A stretch of 64,000 nucleotides of DNA from Erythrobacter sp. YJ-T3-07 (GCF_015999305.1 NZ_JAEAGP010000001.1:248001-312000); one strand, 5' to 3'. Counted from the stretch's first letter, positions 55,753 to 64,000 are shown. Program-made: numbers and translations. The notes: generated by a model from the sequence alone, not told the origin.

Positions 55753-56363
55753 TCACGATCGTCGACTACGGCCTCGGCAATATCGCCGCCTTCCTGAACA
55801 TGTACAAGCGCCTGAACATTCCGGCGCGGGCGGTTCAGACGGCGGCGGAGCTGGCAACGGCGGAGCGGATCGTGCTCCCCGGCGTGGGCGCGTTCGACTA
55901 TGCGATGGACCTGCTCGATGCATCGGGCATGCGCGAAACGCTCGACGAGATGGTGACGCAGAAGAAAGTCCCCGTCGTGGGCATCTGCGTCGGCATGCAA
56001 ATCCTCCTCGATGGCAGCGACGAGGGTACGCGCGCGGGGCTCGGCTGGGTGCCCGGGCGGACCCGTGCCTTTGCCTCGCGCAACGATATGGAAGGCCTGC
56101 CGCTGCCGCACATGGGCTGGAACGACGTGACGCCGGGCAACGGGCGCGTGCTGTTCGATGCGCTGGACGAAGATCCTCGGTTCTACTTCCTCCATTCCTA
56201 CTACGTCGAGCCGGCCGAGCAGTCCGATGTCGCGGCGACCGCGCATTACGGGTTCGACTTCGCCTGCGCGATCAATCGCGAAAACGTGTGGGGCGTGCAG
56301 TTCCACCCGGAAAAGAGCCACCATTTCGGCGCCGCCGTGCTGAAGAGCTTTGCGGAGCTGTAA
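55749..56363 (+). CDS. hisH2: HisH-type glutamine amidotransferase of the sugar-amidination trio
   Basis: 204 residues from a TTG start overlapping the wbpG stop. Class I glutaminase: the nucleophile cysteine is in GICVGMQILLDGS and the His/Glu pair in GVQFHPEKSH; VDYGLGNIAAF is the HisH N-terminus. In histidine synthesis HisH gives ammonia to HisF. Here the neighbours are wbpG and polysaccharide genes and no other his gene is present, so a role in sugar amidination is much more likely. Confidence 0.9.
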   Translation: MITIVDYGLGNIAAFLNMYKRLNIPARAVQTAAELATAERIVLPGVGAFDYAMDLLDASGMRETLDEMVTQKKVPVVGICVGMQILLDGSDEGTRAGLGWVPGRTRAFASRNDMEGLPLPHMGWNDVTPGNGRVLFDALDEDPRFYFLHSYYVEPAEQSDVAATAHYGFDFACAINRENVWGVQFHPEKSHHFGAAVLKSFAEL

Positions 56364-56369
56364 GACCAG

Positions 56370-57161
56370 ATGCTGCGTCCCCGGATCATCCCCTGCCTGC
56401 TGGTGCACGAAGGCGGTCTCGTGAAGACGGTCGGCTTCGGCAACCCGAAATATGTCGGCGACCCGATCAATGCGGTGAAGATCTTCAACGAGAAGGAAAG
56501 CGATGAGCTGATCGTCGTCGATATCGACGCGAGCGTGACCGGCGCGGAGCCCGATTTCCAGATGATCGCGCATCTCGCCGCCGAATGCCGGATGCCGCTG
56601 TGCTATGGCGGCGGCGTTAAGACTGCGGCGCAGGCCAAGCGGATCGTCAGCCTGGGCGTGGAAAAGGTCGCGGTCAGCGCCGCAGCGGCCGAGCGCCCGG
56701 CACTGATCGGCGAAATGGCCAACGAGGTCGGTCGCCAGAGCGTGGTCACCGTGATCGACTACAAGAAGCGGCGGCTGCGTGGCGGCTACGAAATGGTCAC
56801 CCACAATGCGACCCGCAACGCCAAGCGCGATCCCGTGGAATTCGCGATCGAAGCCGAGGCGCAGGGCGCGGGCGAGATCGTGCTCAACTCGATCGACAAT
56901 GACGGCAAGATGACCGGTTACGACCTGACGCTGGCCAAGCAGCTGCGCGAGAAGGTCGACGTGCCGATCACCATTCTGGGCGGCGCGGGCTCGCTCGACG
57001 ATATTGCCGAGGCGATCCGCGAAATGGGCATCATCGGCCTCGCGGCGGGCAGCCTGTTCGTGTTCAAGGGCAAGCTGCGTGCGGTGCTGATCAGCTATCC
57101 GCAGCCCGATGCCAAGGAACAACTCATCCGCGACGCCATGGCGGCGCGCGGACAAGCGTAA
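56370..57161 (+). CDS. hisF2: HisF-type cyclase paralogue of the sugar-amidination trio (WbuZ-like)
   Basis: 263 residues. TIM-barrel phosphate-binding and catalytic features of the HisF family: MLRPRIIPCLLVHEGGLVKT, DIDAS, CYGGGVKTAAQAKRIVSLG, INDPV-equivalent NSIDNDGKMTGYD. Here it should hand ammonia from HisH to WbpG rather than make imidazole glycerol phosphate. It is 6 bases after hisH2 and 20 bases before fnlA. Confidence 0.9.
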   Translation: MLRPRIIPCLLVHEGGLVKTVGFGNPKYVGDPINAVKIFNEKESDELIVVDIDASVTGAEPDFQMIAHLAAECRMPLCYGGGVKTAAQAKRIVSLGVEKVAVSAAAAERPALIGEMANEVGRQSVVTVIDYKKRRLRGGYEMVTHNATRNAKRDPVEFAIEAEAQGAGEIVLNSIDNDGKMTGYDLTLAKQLREKVDVPITILGGAGSLDDIAEAIREMGIIGLAAGSLFVFKGKLRAVLISYPQPDAKEQLIRDAMAARGQA

Positions 57162-57181
57162 GCCGAGGGGACACGCGAGAC

Positions 57182-58222
57182 ATGTTTACCGACAAGACCC
57201 TGCTGATCACGGGCGGGACCGGCTCTTTCGGCAATGCCACGCTGCGCCGGTTCCTCGATTCCGACATCAAGGAAATCCGCATCTTCTCGCGCGACGAGAA
57301 GAAGCAGGACGATATGCGCAAGGCCTATGCCAGCGACCGGCTGAAGTTCTATCTCGGCGATGTGCGCGACGAGGCGAGCGTTTCCGCCGCGATGCGCGGG
57401 GTCGACTACGTCTTCCACGCGGCTGCGCTGAAGCAGGTGCCGAGCTGTGAATTCTACCCCATGCAGGCGGTCAAGACCAACGTGATGGGCACGGAGAACG
57501 TGCTGCGCAGCGCGATCGATGCCGGGGTCGAACGGGTTGTCTGTCTGTCGACCGACAAGGCGGTCTACCCGATCAACGCGATGGGCATTTCCAAGGCGAT
57601 GATGGAAAAGGTCATGGTCGCCTCCTCGCGCAATCTCGAAGGGTTCGACACGACCATCTGCGGCACCCGCTATGGCAATGTGATGGCCTCGCGCGGGTCG
57701 GTCATCCCGCTGTTCGTGCGCCAGATGCTCGACGGCAAGCCGATCACCATCACCGACGAGAACATGACCCGCTTCATGATGACGCTCGACGATGCGATCG
57801 AGCTGGTTCTCTACGCCTTCGAACATGGCAATAATGGCGATATCTTCGTCCAGAAGGCACCCGGCGCGACGGTCGCAATCCTCGCCGAGGCACTGCGCCA
57901 GCTGCTTGGCAAGCCGGACCACGAGATCCGCATCATCGGCACCCGCCATGGCGAGAAGCTGCATGAATCGCTGCTCAGCCGCGAAGAGCGTGCGGTGGCC
58001 GAGGATCTGGGCGAATATTACCGCGTGCCTCCCGACGGGCGCGACCTCAACTACGAAAAGTTCGTCGACGAGGGCGAGAAGCGCCTGAGCACGGGCGAGG
58101 AATACAACTCGCACAACACCCACCAGCTCGATGTCGAGGGGATGAAGCAGTTGCTGATGAAGCTGCCCTTCATCGTCCGGCTGGTGAACGGCGAAGACGC
58201 CGAGATGGAGCTGCTGGGATGA
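57182..58222 (+). CDS. fnlA: UDP-N-acetylglucosamine 4,6-dehydratase/5-epimerase (FnlA/CapE/WbjB)
   Basis: 346 residues. Extended SDR of the FlaA1/CapE type: LLITGGTGSFGNATLRRFL, HAAALKQVPSCEFYPMQAVK (where a Met-containing active-site pattern replaces the usual Y-x3-K), LSTDKAVYPINAMGISKAMM. CapE-type enzymes dehydrate UDP-GlcNAc at C4/C6 and epimerise C5 as the first step to UDP-L-FucNAc. The next two genes are the matching fnlB and fnlC, which fixes the pathway. Confidence 0.93.
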   Translation: MFTDKTLLITGGTGSFGNATLRRFLDSDIKEIRIFSRDEKKQDDMRKAYASDRLKFYLGDVRDEASVSAAMRGVDYVFHAAALKQVPSCEFYPMQAVKTNVMGTENVLRSAIDAGVERVVCLSTDKAVYPINAMGISKAMMEKVMVASSRNLEGFDTTICGTRYGNVMASRGSVIPLFVRQMLDGKPITITDENMTRFMMTLDDAIELVLYAFEHGNNGDIFVQKAPGATVAILAEALRQLLGKPDHEIRIIGTRHGEKLHESLLSREERAVAEDLGEYYRVPPDGRDLNYEKFVDEGEKRLSTGEEYNSHNTHQLDVEGMKQLLMKLPFIVRLVNGEDAEMELLG

Positions 58223-59328
58223 GCATCGCGCTGGTGACCGGGGCCGAGGGCTTTATCGGCCGCAACCTCACGATCCGGCTGGGCGAGCTCGGCCATGAAG
58301 TGATCCCGATCGGCCGCAGCCACGATGCGTCCGATCTCGCCGATGCGGCGAAACGCGCCGATTTCGTGTTCCATCTGGCAGGTGTGAACCGGCCGCAGGA
58401 CCCGGCGGACTTCGCGACCGGCAATCGCGATTTCACCAGCGAGGTGTGCGACGCGCTGGCCGCAGCGGGCAACAAAGCGCCGATCGCCTATAGCTCCTCG
58501 ATCCAGGCCGCCGCCGACAATCCCTATGGGGAGAGCAAGCGCGGGGCCGAGCAGGCGCTGGAGCGGCATGGCGAGGCAACCGGCGCGCCGGTGCTGATCT
58601 ATCGCCTGCCCAACGTGTTCGGCAAATGGGCGCGGCCCAACTACAATTCCGCGGTTGCGACCTTCTGCCACAATATCGCGCACGGGCTGGAGATCACGGT
58701 CAACGATCCCGCCGTGCCGCTGCGGCTGGTCTATGTCGACGATGTGGTCGCCGCTTTCGTCGCGCTGCTGCAAGACGGCGCCACGCGCGACAGCGGCTTT
58801 CACGAGGTTCAGCCGGTTTACGAGACCACGGTGGGCGAGGTTGCAGATACGATCCGCAGCTTCCCTTGCAGCCGTCACACGCTGGTATCGCCGCGCGTGG
58901 GCACCGGGCTCACCCGCGCGCTCTATTCGACCTACCTGAGCTATCTCGAGCCGGACCAGTTCAGCTACGGCCTGCCGATCCACGCGGACCCGCGAGGGGC
59001 CTTCGTCGAGATGCTCAAGACACCCGATGCCGGGCAGTTCTCCTACTTCACCTCCGGCCCCGGCGTGACCCGCGGCGATCACTACCACCACACCAAGGCG
59101 GAAAAATTCCTGGTCATCCAGGGCACCGCCCATTTCGGCTTTCGCCATATCGTCACCGGCGAAACCTACGAGGTTGTGACCAAGGGCGGCGAGGCAAAGA
59201 TCGTCGAGACCATTCCGGGCTGGACGCACAACATCACCAATATCGGCGAGGACGAGCTGATCTGTATGCTCTGGGCGAACGAGATTTTCGATCGCGCCCG
59301 CCCCGATACCATCGCCGAGAAGGTTTGA
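58219..59328 (+). CDS. fnlB: bifunctional epimerase/reductase for UDP-L-FucNAc (FnlB/CapF/WbjC)
   Basis: 369 residues; ATG overlaps the fnlA stop. An N-terminal short SDR domain ([34 protein letters not shown]) is fused to a C-terminal cupin domain ([21 protein letters not shown] with the metal-binding histidines). This two-domain form is specific to CapF/WbjC, which does the C3 epimerisation (cupin) and the C4 reduction with NADPH (SDR). Confidence 0.94.
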   Translation: MSIALVTGAEGFIGRNLTIRLGELGHEVIPIGRSHDASDLADAAKRADFVFHLAGVNRPQDPADFATGNRDFTSEVCDALAAAGNKAPIAYSSSIQAAADNPYGESKRGAEQALERHGEATGAPVLIYRLPNVFGKWARPNYNSAVATFCHNIAHGLEITVNDPAVPLRLVYVDDVVAAFVALLQDGATRDSGFHEVQPVYETTVGEVADTIRSFPCSRHTLVSPRVGTGLTRALYSTYLSYLEPDQFSYGLPIHADPRGAFVEMLKTPDAGQFSYFTSGPGVTRGDHYHHTKAEKFLVIQGTAHFGFRHIVTGETYEVVTKGGEAKIVETIPGWTHNITNIGEDELICMLWANEIFDRARPDTIAEKV

Positions 59329-59332
59329 GATT

Positions 59333-60466
59333 ATGGGCAAGATGAAGGTCATGACGGTCGTCGGCACGCGGCCCGAGATCATCCGCCTGTCGCGCGTGCT
59401 CATCGCGCTGGACGAGGCGTGCGAGCATATCCTGGTCCACACCGGACAGAACCACGATTACGAGCTGAGCCAGGTCTTCTTTGACGATCTGGGCATCCGC
59501 AAGCCCGACCATTTCCTGCACGCAGCCGTCGCCGGAGCGCCTGTCGCGACGATCGGCAACATCATGATCGGGATGGAAAAGTTGCTCAAGGAGGTCCAGC
59601 CCGAAGCGCTGCTGGTGCTGGGCGACACGAACAGCTGCCTCTCCGTTCTCCCCGCCAAGCGCGCCAAGATCCCCGTGTTCCACATGGAAGCGGGCAATCG
59701 CTGCTTCGACCAGCGCGTACCGGAGGAGATCAACCGCCGGATCGTGGACCACACCGCGGATATCAACCTGACCTACAGCGATATTGCGCGCGAATACCTG
59801 CTCGCCGAAGGCCTGCCGCCCGATCGCGTGATCAAGACCGGCAGCCCGATGTACGAGGTGCTGCACGCCTATATGGACCGGATCGATGCGTCCGACGTGC
59901 TCGACCGCCTCGAGCTCAAGGAGCACGAATACTTCGTGGTCAGCGCGCACCGCGAGGAGAATATCGAGAGCGATGCAAACTTCCTGCGGCTGGTCGCGAT
60001 CCTCAACCGGATTGCCGAGACCTACGATAAGCCGGTGATCGTCTCGACCCATCCGCGCACGCAGAACCGGATCGACCGGGCGGGGGTCGAATTTCACGCG
60101 AATGTCCGCCTGCTCAAGCCGCTGGGCTTCCACGACTATGTGCGGCTTCAGAAATCGGCCCGCGCCGTGCTGTCGGACAGCGGCACGATCACCGAGGAAT
60201 CCTCGATCCTCAACTTCCCCGCGCTCAACATCCGCGAGGCCCACGAGCGGCCCGAGGGGATGGAAGAAGGCACAGTGATGATGACCGGGCTCAGCATCGA
60301 CCGGGTCGAACAGGGCCTCGCAATCATCGCCTCGCAGGCGCGCGGCGAAGAGCGCGATCTGCGGCTGGTGGCCGATTATTCGATGCCCAACGTCTCGGCC
60401 AAGGTGGTGCGTATCATCCATTCCTACACTGATTACGTGCGCCGCACGGTCTGGAAGGAGTACTGA
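59333..60466 (+). CDS. fnlC: UDP-N-acetyl sugar 2-epimerase of the UDP-L-FucNAc route (FnlC/CapG/WbjD)
   Basis: 377 residues from ATG 59333 (or 374 from 59342). The non-hydrolysing 2-epimerase fold shows [35 protein letters not shown] and [19 protein letters not shown]. The [16 protein letters not shown] stretch is characteristic of the CapG/WbjD branch, unlike the LRSGDIHHPWPEE of the wecB product at 35467. It performs the last step to UDP-L-FucNAc. It could conceivably also serve as the C2 epimerase for the diacetamido uronic acid, for which no other gene is seen in this run. Confidence 0.92.
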   Translation: MGKMKVMTVVGTRPEIIRLSRVLIALDEACEHILVHTGQNHDYELSQVFFDDLGIRKPDHFLHAAVAGAPVATIGNIMIGMEKLLKEVQPEALLVLGDTNSCLSVLPAKRAKIPVFHMEAGNRCFDQRVPEEINRRIVDHTADINLTYSDIAREYLLAEGLPPDRVIKTGSPMYEVLHAYMDRIDASDVLDRLELKEHEYFVVSAHREENIESDANFLRLVAILNRIAETYDKPVIVSTHPRTQNRIDRAGVEFHANVRLLKPLGFHDYVRLQKSARAVLSDSGTITEESSILNFPALNIREAHERPEGMEEGTVMMTGLSIDRVEQGLAIIASQARGEERDLRLVADYSMPNVSAKVVRIIHSYTDYVRRTVWKEY

Positions 60467-60532
60467 GGCGCGGATCGTGCGCTTGTCGGTCACGCAGGAT
60501 AGGCAGCACACCACCGACGCCGAGTTCTAGCA

Positions 60533-61807
60533 ATGCGAGACACCACCCCCCGCAAGCTCAGGATCCTGATCCTCAGCCAGTATTTCTGGCCCGAAGGATT
60601 TCGCGTCAACGATCTCGCCAGCGAACTGATCGCGCGCGGCCACGAAGTCACCGTGTTGACCGGCCTGCCGAACTATCCGGACGGTGAGGTCTTTGCCGAC
60701 TTCCGCGATAACCCCGCGAAATATGCGAGCTTCGAGGGGGCCCCGGTCCATCGCGTTCCGGTGATCCCGCGTGGGAACAGCAGCCTCAAGCTGATGCTCA
60801 ACTATCTCAGCTTTGCGCTTTCGGGCACGATCTTCGGCCCCGGCAAGCTTCGCGGCCAGCGCTTCGACGCGATCTTCGTGTTCCAGACCTCGCCGATCAC
60901 CTCGGCGTTGCCCGCTCTGTGGATCGGCTGGCGCAAACGCGCGCCGGTGCTGATGTGGGTGCTCGACCTGTGGCCCGACACGCTCTCCGCCATCGGGGTG
61001 GTCAAATCGCCTGTGCTGCTGGGGCTGGTCGGCAAGCTGGTCAGCTTTATCTACAAGCGCTGCGCGCGCATCCTCGTCCAGTCGCGTGCGTTCTACGACA
61101 ATGTCGAGCGCTATGCGGGCGGCACGGACACCATCCGCTACTTCCCCGGCTGGCCAGAGCCGGTATTTCAGAACGCGGTCGACGGGCTCGCCCCTCCGCC
61201 CGAGCTTGCTCCGTATGCGGAGGACTTCAAGGTGATGTTCGCCGGCAATCTGGGCCAGGCGCAGGACATCCCGGCGATCATCGAGGCGGCCGACATGCTG
61301 CGCGACGAGCCCGGCCTGCGCTGGATCATCGTGGGCGAGGGGCGTGCGGGCGACGATGCGCGCGCCGAGGTCGCCAAGCGCGGACTGGAGGACAAGGTGA
61401 TCTTCGCGGGCCGTCACCCGCTCGAACGCATGCCATCCTTCTTCAGCGCCGCCGACGCGCTGCTGGTGACGCTGCGTGACGAACCGATCTGGTCGATGAC
61501 GATCCCGGGCAAGGTTCAGTCCTACCTTGCCTCCGGTCGGCCGCTGCTCGGCATGTTCAACGGCGAAGGCGGGCGCGTCATTCGTGAGGCCGAAGCCGGG
61601 CTGACCGCCCCCGCCGGCGACTACCGCACGCTGGCAGACAATGTCCGCACCATGATGCGCATGTCGCGCGAAGAACGCGCCGAGCTTGGCAAGAGTGGGC
61701 GTGCCTACGCGCAGGCCCATTTCAACCGCGCTGCGCTGATCGCCGGTCTGGAAGACTGGATCGTCGAGCTTGGCGACGAGACGACCGAGGAGCGACAGCG
61801 TGCCTAA
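60533..61807 (+). CDS. wbuB: GT4 glycosyltransferase, WbuB-like (probable L-FucNAc transferase)
   Basis: 424 residues. The N-terminus SQYFWPEGFRVNDLASELI is the signature of the WbuB/WbjE branch. Later motifs are FAGNLGQAQDIPAIIEA and GKVQSYLASGRPLLGMF. This branch is usually encoded right after fnlABC and is thought to transfer L-FucNAc. It overlaps the wbuC-like gene by 8 bases. The donor assignment is inferred from context. Confidence 0.88.
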   Translation: MRDTTPRKLRILILSQYFWPEGFRVNDLASELIARGHEVTVLTGLPNYPDGEVFADFRDNPAKYASFEGAPVHRVPVIPRGNSSLKLMLNYLSFALSGTIFGPGKLRGQRFDAIFVFQTSPITSALPALWIGWRKRAPVLMWVLDLWPDTLSAIGVVKSPVLLGLVGKLVSFIYKRCARILVQSRAFYDNVERYAGGTDTIRYFPGWPEPVFQNAVDGLAPPPELAPYAEDFKVMFAGNLGQAQDIPAIIEAADMLRDEPGLRWIIVGEGRAGDDARAEVAKRGLEDKVIFAGRHPLERMPSFFSAADALLVTLRDEPIWSMTIPGKVQSYLASGRPLLGMFNGEGGRVIREAEAGLTAPAGDYRTLADNVRTMMRMSREERAELGKSGRAYAQAHFNRAALIAGLEDWIVELGDETTEERQRA

Positions 61808-62288
61808 TCTCGCCGATCTCACTCCTGCCTTCCTCGACGAGCTGAGCGAAGCGGCGCTCCGGTCGGACCGGCGGCGGATGCACTATTGCATCCATGCCGA
61901 CTACTCCGACCCGGTGCAGATGATGGTCAACGCCGTTGCGCCCGACAGCTATATCCGCCCGCACCGCCACAGCCTCGACCCCAAGGTCGAGCATCTGAGC
62001 GCGCTGCGCGGAACCTTTGCCTGCTTCGTGTTCGACGATGCGGGAGAGGTCCTCTCCAGCCAGATATTCGGCGAACGTGGCGATGCGCCTTTCGGCATTA
62101 CCCTGCCGCCCGAGGCGTGGCACACGGTGGTTGCGCTGGATGATGGCGCGATTCTGCTCGAAGTGAAGCAGGGCCCGTTCCGGCCCGAACTGGCGAAGGA
62201 GCCTGCGGACTGGTCGCCAGACGAGGGTACGGCGGAAGGCCTTGCGCTAATCGAGCGGCTGCGCGGCGGCCTCTCCGGCGTCAGTTAG
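61800..62288 (+). CDS. wbuC: WbuC family cupin-fold metalloprotein
   Basis: 162 residues from GTG 61800, inside the end of the wbuB-like gene. Cupin metal-binding histidines are in PHRHSLDPKVEHL and PEAWHTVVAL. WbuC family members occur in O-antigen and capsule clusters containing fnlABC and wbuB, for example in E. coli; their exact function is not known. An upstream in-frame ATG at 61770 would overlap the transferase by 38 bases. The gene converges with the TPR-like gene, overlapping it by 8 bases. Confidence 0.88.
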   Translation: MPNLADLTPAFLDELSEAALRSDRRRMHYCIHADYSDPVQMMVNAVAPDSYIRPHRHSLDPKVEHLSALRGTFACFVFDDAGEVLSSQIFGERGDAPFGITLPPEAWHTVVALDDGAILLEVKQGPFRPELAKEPADWSPDEGTAEGLALIERLRGGLSGVS

Positions 62289-63558
62289 CGTCCGCGCCGA
62301 CCCGCGTGATCGTGGGGCTGGAGAAGGACGTGTTTTGCGCCTGGAATCCGCTCGACTGCCGCGCAGTGAGCGCCAGCGTCTGCTGCGGGCAGTCGCCGGG
62401 CACGGTGAAGGCCTTGCGATAGGTCTGCGTGCCCTGTCCTCCGGCGAGGTCGATCATCGCGAAGGGCTGGCCATCGGTGCACGAGATGGCCCAGCGATAG
62501 GCGGAGCGATCCGTGCCCTGCGGCGCCTCGAAGCTACCCGAAAGACGATAGGTGCCCGGGCGCAGGCGCAATGCCTGGGTGGCGACCTGCCCTGCCGAGG
62601 ATGGGACCTTGCTCACATCAAGGACATAGTTGTCGCCTGAGCGGATAATGGTCGGCAGGATGCCGGTTGCCTCCGCCAGCGTCCAGTCAAACGGCGTCTG
62701 ATACGCCTGTGTCCGGCTGAACGGGCGGACGGTGCCGGGCTCCCGGTTGATCCGGCGGCGGTAATAGTTCCACGCGTCCTCGCGGAAACCGCGGTTGTAC
62801 AGGCTGGTCGCGAGCAGCTGATCGGACGGATAGCCGATCTTTACGCCCGCATCTCGCAACTCGTCGAAGAGGCTGACGATGTCCCTCGGTGCGCGCCCGC
62901 CCATTGCCGCGTTGTTGAGGAAGTTCGGCCCCCAGGGCGGGTTGGTGCCGAACAGGCGCACGATACCGCGACGCACCAGCGGCTCGCGGGTCGAACTGAT
63001 CAGCGCGGGAAACAGGGCGTCGGTCGCGCTCTGTTCGGTCCGCAGGGCGAGATCGTAGTGCTGGAGGGCGCCATTGATGTCGCCCCGCGTCGCGGCCTGC
63101 TCGATCGCCCAGACATGGGCACGCGTCTCGCGCCGCGACATCATCAGCGCATAGGCGAAAGCCTTGTCGGCCAGCGCAGGCTCGTTCTGGAGCTGGCTGG
63201 AGATGCCGATCGCAACCGCGGCATCGGATGCGGTCGGGTCCTGCGCCAGCGCGCGCGCCGCCACTTCGCGGTAATTGCTCGGGCGGTTGCCCTGGATCGG
63301 GTTGGAGACCTCGGACAGGGCGTAGCGACTTGCGATCACCGGATTGGACGGGTCGATCGCAAAAGCGAGGTCGATCGAACTGCGCGCCATTGCCGAACCG
63401 AGCGAATAGACCCCGCTGGCGAGCCCGCACGCCACCGCGAGCGCGGCGAGAACGTAACGCGTCCGTTTCCCGATCGGCAGCGACAGAGTGCTGGTCGCAG
63501 CCCCGCCGGTGGCGGAACGGGAGGCCTTCGATGCGCGGGCGGGCTCGGCTTCAGGCAC
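62281..63558 (-). CDS. membrane-anchored protein of unknown function, helical-repeat-like with a C-terminal beta domain
   Basis: 425 residues from a GTG that overlaps the stop of the second wzc copy by 8 bases. One membrane segment (YVLAALAVACGLASGVYSLG, about residues 34-53) is followed by helical repeats resembling TPRs (REVAARALAQDPTASDAAVA, LADKAFAYALMMSRRETRAH). The last 120 residues look like a beta-sandwich (RPGTYRLSGSFEAPQGTDRS). I do not recognise a named family. Translational coupling to a tyrosine autokinase gene points to a role in polysaccharide assembly or export at the inner membrane, with the bulk in the periplasm. Confidence 0.7.
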   Translation of the reverse strand: MPEAEPARASKASRSATGGAATSTLSLPIGKRTRYVLAALAVACGLASGVYSLGSAMARSSIDLAFAIDPSNPVIASRYALSEVSNPIQGNRPSNYREVAARALAQDPTASDAAVAIGISSQLQNEPALADKAFAYALMMSRRETRAHVWAIEQAATRGDINGALQHYDLALRTEQSATDALFPALISSTREPLVRRGIVRLFGTNPPWGPNFLNNAAMGGRAPRDIVSLFDELRDAGVKIGYPSDQLLATSLYNRGFREDAWNYYRRRINREPGTVRPFSRTQAYQTPFDWTLAEATGILPTIIRSGDNYVLDVSKVPSSAGQVATQALRLRPGTYRLSGSFEAPQGTDRSAYRWAISCTDGQPFAMIDLAGGQGTQTYRKAFTVPGDCPQQTLALTARQSSGFQAQNTSFSSPTITRVGADAN

Positions 63559-64000
63559 TCTTGCCCTCGTCTTCTTTGCCGTAGGAGTATCCGTATTCGT
63601 AGCCGTAGGAATAGCCGTAAGCGGATTTCTTGGCTTCGAACTTGGTGAGCAGTGCGCCGAAGATGCGGATGTTGGCGGAGTTCAGGCGTCCGATGGCGTT
63701 CTTGACGAGGCCTGCGCGGATATTGTGGGATTCGACCACGTAGAGCACGCCTTCGACATGGGTCGCGATGAGCGGGGCATCGGCGAGGCCCATCACCGGG
63801 GGCGAGTCGATCACGACGTGGTCGTACATTTCGAGCAGGCGGCGCATCAGCAGGTCGAGCCGGTTGCCGGTCAGCAGTTCGGCGGCGTTGGGCGGGATCG
63901 GACCGGCCGACATCGCGGTGAACCCCAGGTGGGTCATCGGGAAGGTCATGGTCTCGATATCGTCGTCGCCGGCGAGGAAGTTGGACAGGCCGCGATCGTG
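63551..64000 (-). CDS. polysaccharide tyrosine autokinase (Wzc-like), copy 2, 3' part only
   Basis: The last 149 codons of a BY-kinase gene that continues beyond the window. Visible are the Walker B HVVIDSPPVMGLA and the tyrosine tail YGYSYGYEYGYSYGKEDEGK, then SA and the stop. Over the shared part the protein is identical to copy 1 at 39061; only the last residues differ (SA here, GGKAKA there). The membrane part and Walker A lie outside, so completeness cannot be judged. The following gene overlaps its stop by 8 bases. Confidence 0.9.
   Translation of the reverse strand, partial: HDRGLSNFLAGDDDIETMTFPMTHLGFTAMSAGPIPPNAAELLTGNRLDLLMRRLLEMYDHVVIDSPPVMGLADAPLIATHVEGVLYVVESHNIRAGLVKNAIGRLNSANIRIFGALLTKFEAKKSAYGYSYGYEYGYSYGKEDEGKSA
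63564..64000 (-). repeat. 437-bp direct repeat, copy B (end of wzc copy 2)
   Basis: Matches 39086-39522 without gaps and with 7 silent mismatches, and is identical over the last 167 bases in the window. It is cut by the window edge, so the true repeat is longer. Confidence 0.95.

Noticed and set aside
55749..57161. hisH and hisF as histidine biosynthesis genes
   Set aside because: No other his gene is near, they directly follow wbpG with overlap, and the trio wbpG-hisH-hisF is known from O-antigen loci, so they are treated as sugar-amidination paralogues.

Overview
The window looks like chromosome of a GC-rich alphaproteobacterium, most probably of the Sphingomonadales and plausibly the Erythrobacteraceae. 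This is inferred from gene content and order, not from a search: a CarD regulator near an FdxA ferredoxin, a Suv3-like helicase, Mg-type HemB, a TrcR/DUF1013 protein, the run nadD-rsfS-rlmH-envC-ctpA, dsbB-coq7, and a DNA ligase with its ligase-associated exonuclease. I found no rRNA, tRNA, CRISPR array, transposase or phage gene. No gene-free stretch exceeds 300 bases; the longest are about 42077-42343 (divergent control region of the polysaccharide locus), 16553-16808 (nothing convincing seen) and 2263-2469 (carD upstream region, nothing definite seen).

Layout. 1-35 kb is mostly housekeeping: the end of a Sua5-type tRNA-modification gene, two lipoproteins, carD, a BrkB-family membrane protein, fdxA, an S4 RNA-binding protein, a large helicase, an M23 peptidase, hemB, two tandem GNAT acetyltransferases, a spermidine-synthase-like membrane protein, a gamma-carbonic-anhydrase-like protein, a DNA ligase and exonuclease, clpA, and a quinone oxidoreductase. 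At 22.6-24.8 kb a well-formed Pho box precedes a metallophosphoesterase-glycosyltransferase pair that matches the PlcP-Agt phosphate-starvation lipid-remodelling system. Then come trcR, fadD with a perfect palindrome across its start, an M23 peptidase overlapping a bactofilin gene, nadD-rsfS-rlmH-envC-ctpA, dsbB-coq7 and a small secreted protein.

35.4-64 kb is devoted to surface polysaccharide. wecB, a UDP-glucuronate 4-epimerase and wecC come first. A tyrosine autokinase (wzc) and export lipoprotein (wza) on the minus strand follow. Then a long plus-strand operon-like run begins with the initiating phosphotransferase (wbaP-like). It contains wbpA-wbpB-wbpD-wbpE homologues (UDP-2,3-diacetamido uronic acid), a flippase, a beta-helix-like secreted protein, a Wzy-like polymerase, a glycosyltransferase, an O-acyltransferase, and wbpG-hisH-hisF paralogues (amidination of a sugar acetamido group). 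It ends with fnlA-fnlB-fnlC (UDP-N-acetyl-L-fucosamine), a WbuB-like transferase and WbuC. The genes together fit a Wzx/Wzy-type exported heteropolysaccharide containing L-FucNAc and an amidinated diacetamido uronic acid.

The most striking structural fact is that the 3' end of a second tyrosine-kinase gene enters the window at 63551-64000. It is 98% identical to the end of the first copy over 437 bp, in the same orientation 24,478 bp away. The whole sugar cluster is therefore flanked by direct repeats.
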